DNA of 64,000 bases from Phlebopus portentosus (lineage: Eukaryota > Basidiomycota > Agaricomycetes > Boletales > Boletinellaceae). Shown here in pieces: positions 60,219 to 64,000 of this stretch; the stretch's first letter is position 1; every line of letters starts with the position of its first letter. The position numbers and the translations under genes are program-made. The stretch is from the NCBI GenBank assembly GCA_037892935.1, contig JAYXKI010000001.1, positions 1,240,001 through 1,304,000 on the forward strand, in the 5' to 3' direction. Below the pieces are notes generated by a model, which saw nothing but the letters and a program-made list of their open reading frames with translations, ran no database searches and was not told where the DNA came from.

Positions 60219-63200
60219 ATGAGCTCAAACATTCCCGGCCCTGCTATGCACAACCCCGGAAATGGCGTCCAGGTCAAACGACAAGACAGCCTGGCCGCTG
60301 ATGATGCCTCCCAGACTCTCAAGCAAGAAAAGGAGGAACGGAAACCCAAGCCGCTCAACCGCGTCCCTCGTAAGCCCGTCTCGTCACCTATCCATTTGCA
60401 TATCATCTATTCATTGCAAAAGTTCGCTACTGACTGCCCTCTTCTTTTCAGGTGCTTGCGTGCGTTTTCACTCCTTGATCCCGTAACTCGTGATCGACTC
60501 TCTAATCAGTCCTGTTCCAGAATGCATGCAGGAAACAGAAAATGCGCTGCGAAGGTGCAGACAACCCCCCGTGTCGTCGCTGTCGGCATGCTGGTCTGGA
60601 GTGTCTATTCGAGAAGCCCTCTAGAGAACCGACGTTGACAGGAGAAGCTGGCTTAGAGTGCGTCGTCTTTTTTGCTTGATCGCGCATCCGCTCATGGACC
60701 CTTTCTATATTGCATTATAGGCGCATCAAGTCCATCGAAGCTTCTGTCTCCGATCTTCGCCAAACGCAGATAGCTATTCATCAGACATTGGCTGACTTGG
60801 TTCAGCAATTGCGCACGGGAAACTTGTCTGCTGTTCCGCAAAACAATTTCCCTCCTCCGTTTAGATCGTCTCCGGGTTCATATACGGGTGGGTCACCTTC
60901 TTTATCGACTCCAACACAGTCTCCTATGGCGGTTGATTCGGGCTATTCTACTCATCATAACGTCGCCCGTCCAGAGAGCTCCACATCTAGCACTTACCAA
61001 ACCCCGAACACACTTCCACCGATGATCAGTCCATCACAGTCCCGGCAAGCGCATCGTGCGACTGCACCCTTACCATATCGTAGTCCGTCCTCCGGTTCGG
61101 GGCTTGCACAACGACCTCCTAGTGACTTACACCCCCCTCAATTGCCTCCTCCCAATGTGCCATATTCCAACGCACAGGGTGCCATATATCCACCTGGGGC
61201 ACAGGGGACAACTCTTCCGCCGATTTCGACCTTCCAAGATATCAGCAGCCGCCAAGCACCTCAGTCGAATGTTTCTTCTATGCGATACCACTCCGGGGAA
61301 AGTTCGATGACATCGCCGCGTCAGCACGCTTTGAAACCATCGACTTCTCTCCATGTCTCTACTGGACAGCGCTCGCCGAAGCGCAAAGCTGCTGGTTCTT
61401 CAAACGTGACTAGTTCTAATAATAGCGACGTTGAAGACTATGACAACGGAGAACTCCCATCGAAAGGGTTAGTTGCTCCATGGGAAGTGTTGCGTGGTTT
61501 AGCAGATGTCGCCGCAGAAAGAGCAGCACAGGCGAGTCCTCGCCGCTATGTGCATCAGTTTCGATTTTAAATATATAAATGTTAGGAGAACGGGGAGAGC
61601 AGTGAACCAGGGAGTCGTCAGAGATCTCCTTCGCCAGACTCGAAGCGAGCGAAGCCTCTGAAGCGCCGTAAAACAGTCCATCGGCCTAGGGTTACTTTTA
61701 CAGATGGTGAGCGATTGGTTCAAGCACTTGTAGATGCATATGGCTCATGCTTCATGTTGCATCAGTTGTCTCGAAGAAGCTCATTTCTGAACAAGAAGCA
61801 CGGGAGCTTTTCAAGATGTATGGGCGGTTTTCCTTTATTGTCTTTTGGTTACGCTGATCTCTTAAACAGTTACTATGCGGGATGTTCTACGTTCTTACCT
61901 GTGTTCGACTTGCACTATGATACGTATGAATCGCTTCACGAGAGGTCACCCTTCGCCTTTGATGCTGTATGTATGGTGGCTGCTAAAGTTCGTGACGGAG
62001 GAGGTTTGGAAATTCACTCATCTTCAACGAGTTAGTTTTAACGCGAAACAGGTCCTCCTAGCGAAACATACTTAAAGTGTTTGGAAGAATGTCAAACGAT
62101 TTCATGTGCTACGCTTTTCGCTCCTGTCACAAGACAAGAGGCTGTCCAAGCTATGAGTGAGTCCCGTAGGAGCAAACCTCGCAAGGTTGCTGTCTGACGC
62201 GGACCGATGCTAGTTCTCGTTTCAGGATGGTCCGATAACGGATGGCTCAGTGGTGGACATGCCGTACGAATGGCGGCTGAGTTGTGTAAGCTATTATCCG
62301 TCTGGTTACTTTGGCACCATTTGACTATGTTCGTCTCTTTAGCAATGCATCAGGCTTGGCCAAGACTCAGAAAGCGAATTGAAACTGGGAAGGCTACATC
62401 CTCACCTGACGATAGAAGACTTATTGTAGCCTCTCGTATATGGTTCTGCTTGTATCTTTTTGAACATCAGTAAGTGCGTTCCAACTGTTTTTTGTCCTTG
62501 CTTACCAATAGAGTTAAGGATGTCCTATGGTACCGGACGACCGGCAATCCTGAAGGATGACGATAGCATTTGGGGCTCTCGCTTACTATTGAAGCACCCT
62601 CTTGCGATTCAGGATGACATGCGCTTATGCTCGACTCTCGAGCTCATGGCTATTCGGGAGCGAATTCACAACAAATTATCGCCCGATCAGCCTGTCAATG
62701 AGCAGACTTTTGAAGTTCTCCGTGAAGCCGACGCAGAATTCCGGAACTGGTTTAACACCTGGGATTCCGCCTTCTCTCAGAAATACGAGGATGCTGGTGA
62801 GTTACTTTGAGGTATTCGCTAAACTTATTTTGGCTGACGTTGATGCGTAAAATGCGGGAACAGCCTTCTATCGTCAGAGTTTACAAATCCAACAGCTCTT
62901 AGCCGAGCTATTCCATAATGCTTACGCTCTGCGTGAAATCGAAGGTCCGGAGGATGTTGAACATATACACCCTTACCTCAAGCAGCTCGCACAGAAGTCG
63001 CTAGCTGTTGCGCAACAAGCCTTGATTATCACTGTCAGCTCCAGTTCCTACAGAGAAGGTCTAAAATATGGTGAGCTTGCAGTCTCTTATTTGCGATACC
63101 TCTAAGTGCCATTTTCTAGCTGTTCACTATACTCATGCGACCGCTACTTTCACGGCTTCTTTCTTACTTCGTCTTGCTAGATTATTGTAAGTGTATGAAG

Positions 63201-63786
63201 TAATGTCAAGATGCCAACTCACATCTTTCATCTGTAGCCCGGACCAGTGTGATATTGATCATATCCATGACCTGGTTCAGCGACTCATTGATGTCCTTTC
63301 TGAAAGTTCGTGAAAAGTATCGGTCTTTTCTTTTCTAATTTAATAATTTTTTTCTCAGTTCCTGCACGTCGTTACGCGAATACACTGACACTTATGTTGA
63401 AGAAGTCCAAGAAACGAAAGACGAGTCGTTCTCCGACACTCCCGCGCCAAACCTCTAATGTTGCAGGTCCCTCTGTTCCGGTCGACCGACCGCATTCCCA
63501 AGGACTCACGACCCCGGTCTCACCTACGTTCGACCGCAACTATGCCCAGCATGGATCCATGCACAGCGCGCATATACCAGTCAATATCCAGCCACAATTG
63601 AATGCTGATGCCGCCAATCTTGATCAGATTTGGCGTGGTTTCGAAGGCACAGCAAATGAGCAGCTGCCCGTGTGGCTGTCCGACAATCTCGGCGGCAATT
63701 CCCTTTCGCAACTGGGCCTCGAAGCTTTCATGATGCCGCCCGAATACGATCAGCGCACCGTTTACCCGCCACCGCAGATATGGTAA
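60219..63786 (+). CDS. Zn2Cys6 fungal-specific transcription factor
   Basis: There are fifteen exons: 60219-60369, 60452-60459, 60521-60657, 60721-61531, 61586-61706, 61766-61817, 61870-62003, 62052-62156, 62214-62285, 62343-62469, 62519-62796, 62864-63070, 63120-63186, 63238-63305 and 63359-63786. The product is 921 aa and all phases close. A binuclear cluster has cysteines 53, 56, 63, 71, 74 and 81 (spacing 2-6-7-2-6). A coiled-coil dimerisation helix (IKSIEASVSDLRQTQIAIHQTLADLVQQL) and a long Ser/Pro/Gln-rich linker follow. The fungal-specific middle homology domain comes next (ELFKIYYAGCSTFLPVFD, YGTGRPAIL). The target is unknown; the divergent ABC transporter is an obvious candidate. The second exon is 8 nt, and the intron at 61532-61585 has a GC donor. 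Confidence 0.93.
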
Positions 63787-64000
63787 TGTAGAAGGAGTTT
63801 TGGTGAATACTCAAATCAAATCGTGGACGTTAGACGAATCAATGTGTATGCAGCCCTTGTCTGCTCCTTCCGTGTTGTCCTTGATTACTCTGGCATGCTT
63901 TTACGTGGTTTTTCTCATTTGTACCGGTTGGAAAATTCGTACCCGTTCATGTATACCTAGCGTTTGTGGAATTTGATGATGTTTGAATTTTGGTCCCAAT
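63787..64000. other. 3' flank of the Zn2Cys6 gene
   Basis: No further gene begins before the window ends. Confidence 0.5.

Overview
The window looks like a gene-dense piece of a filamentous basidiomycete (mushroom-type, Agaricomycetes-like) nuclear genome. The evidence is many short introns (about 45-75 nt, GTRNGT...AG), very small exons, short intergenic spacers, an intron-bearing nuclear tRNA, and the gene repertoire (PacC with a basidiomycete-style long tail, ADE5,7, mL38, SED5, a YOR1-like ABCC transporter). I rebuilt gene models by reading splice sites and checking that phases close; most close exactly. I saw no transposon, CRISPR array, rRNA or viral sequence.

Layout. 1-313: possible 3' end of a gene. 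544-2526 (-): GNAT acetyltransferase and an AYR1-like short-chain reductase. 4113-6884 (-): PacC/Rim101 pH-response factor. 7895-9557 (-): mitochondrial ribosomal protein mL38. 9755-13433 (-): TAF1, divergent from a PA28/REG proteasome activator (13706-14925, +). 15008-16720 (-): Rrb1/GRWD1 ribosome-assembly WD40 protein. 17412-19190 (+): tandem pair of MAPEG (microsomal GST-like) genes. 19482-21320 (+): unknown Ser/Pro-rich protein. 21509-24320 (+): ADE5,7. 25022-27312 (-): ankyrin/CCCH protein. 28266-29624 (-): glycerol-3-phosphate dehydrogenase. 31042-32623 (+): SED5 syntaxin. 32964-34347 (-): RRM nucleolar-type protein. 34771-39348 (+): giant low-complexity Arg/Glu-rich protein. 40215-41737 (-): conserved unknown. 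41920-43717 (-): membrane-anchored carbon-nitrogen hydrolase (Lnt-like). 44311-49966 (+): tandem pair of peroxisomal (SKL-ending) acyl/aryl-CoA ligases with identical 17-exon structure. 50768-50868 (-): tRNA-Arg(CCG) with intron. 50994-51794 (+): small acidic protein. 52017-52874 (-): CCDC97 homologue. 53021-about 53883 (-): REEP/Yop1-type ER-shaping protein. 54165-59533 (-): ABCC/YOR1-like transporter, divergent from a Zn2Cys6 transcription factor (60219-63786, +).

Most genes are unrelated housekeeping functions, so this is not one pathway cluster. The functional neighbourhoods that stand out are the duplicated CoA-ligase pair, the duplicated MAPEG pair, and the divergent transcription factor/ABC transporter pair.

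Two window-scale features deserve attention. First, at least seven reading-frame breaks of one base fall in otherwise intact genes, mostly in short homopolymers and mostly missing one base. They hit genes expected to be essential or important (mL38, ADE5,7), which points to consensus-sequence errors rather than pseudogenes. Second, the region is rich in micro-exons (5, 6, 8, 9, 15 nt) and has three likely GC-AG introns, which will defeat automatic gene prediction.
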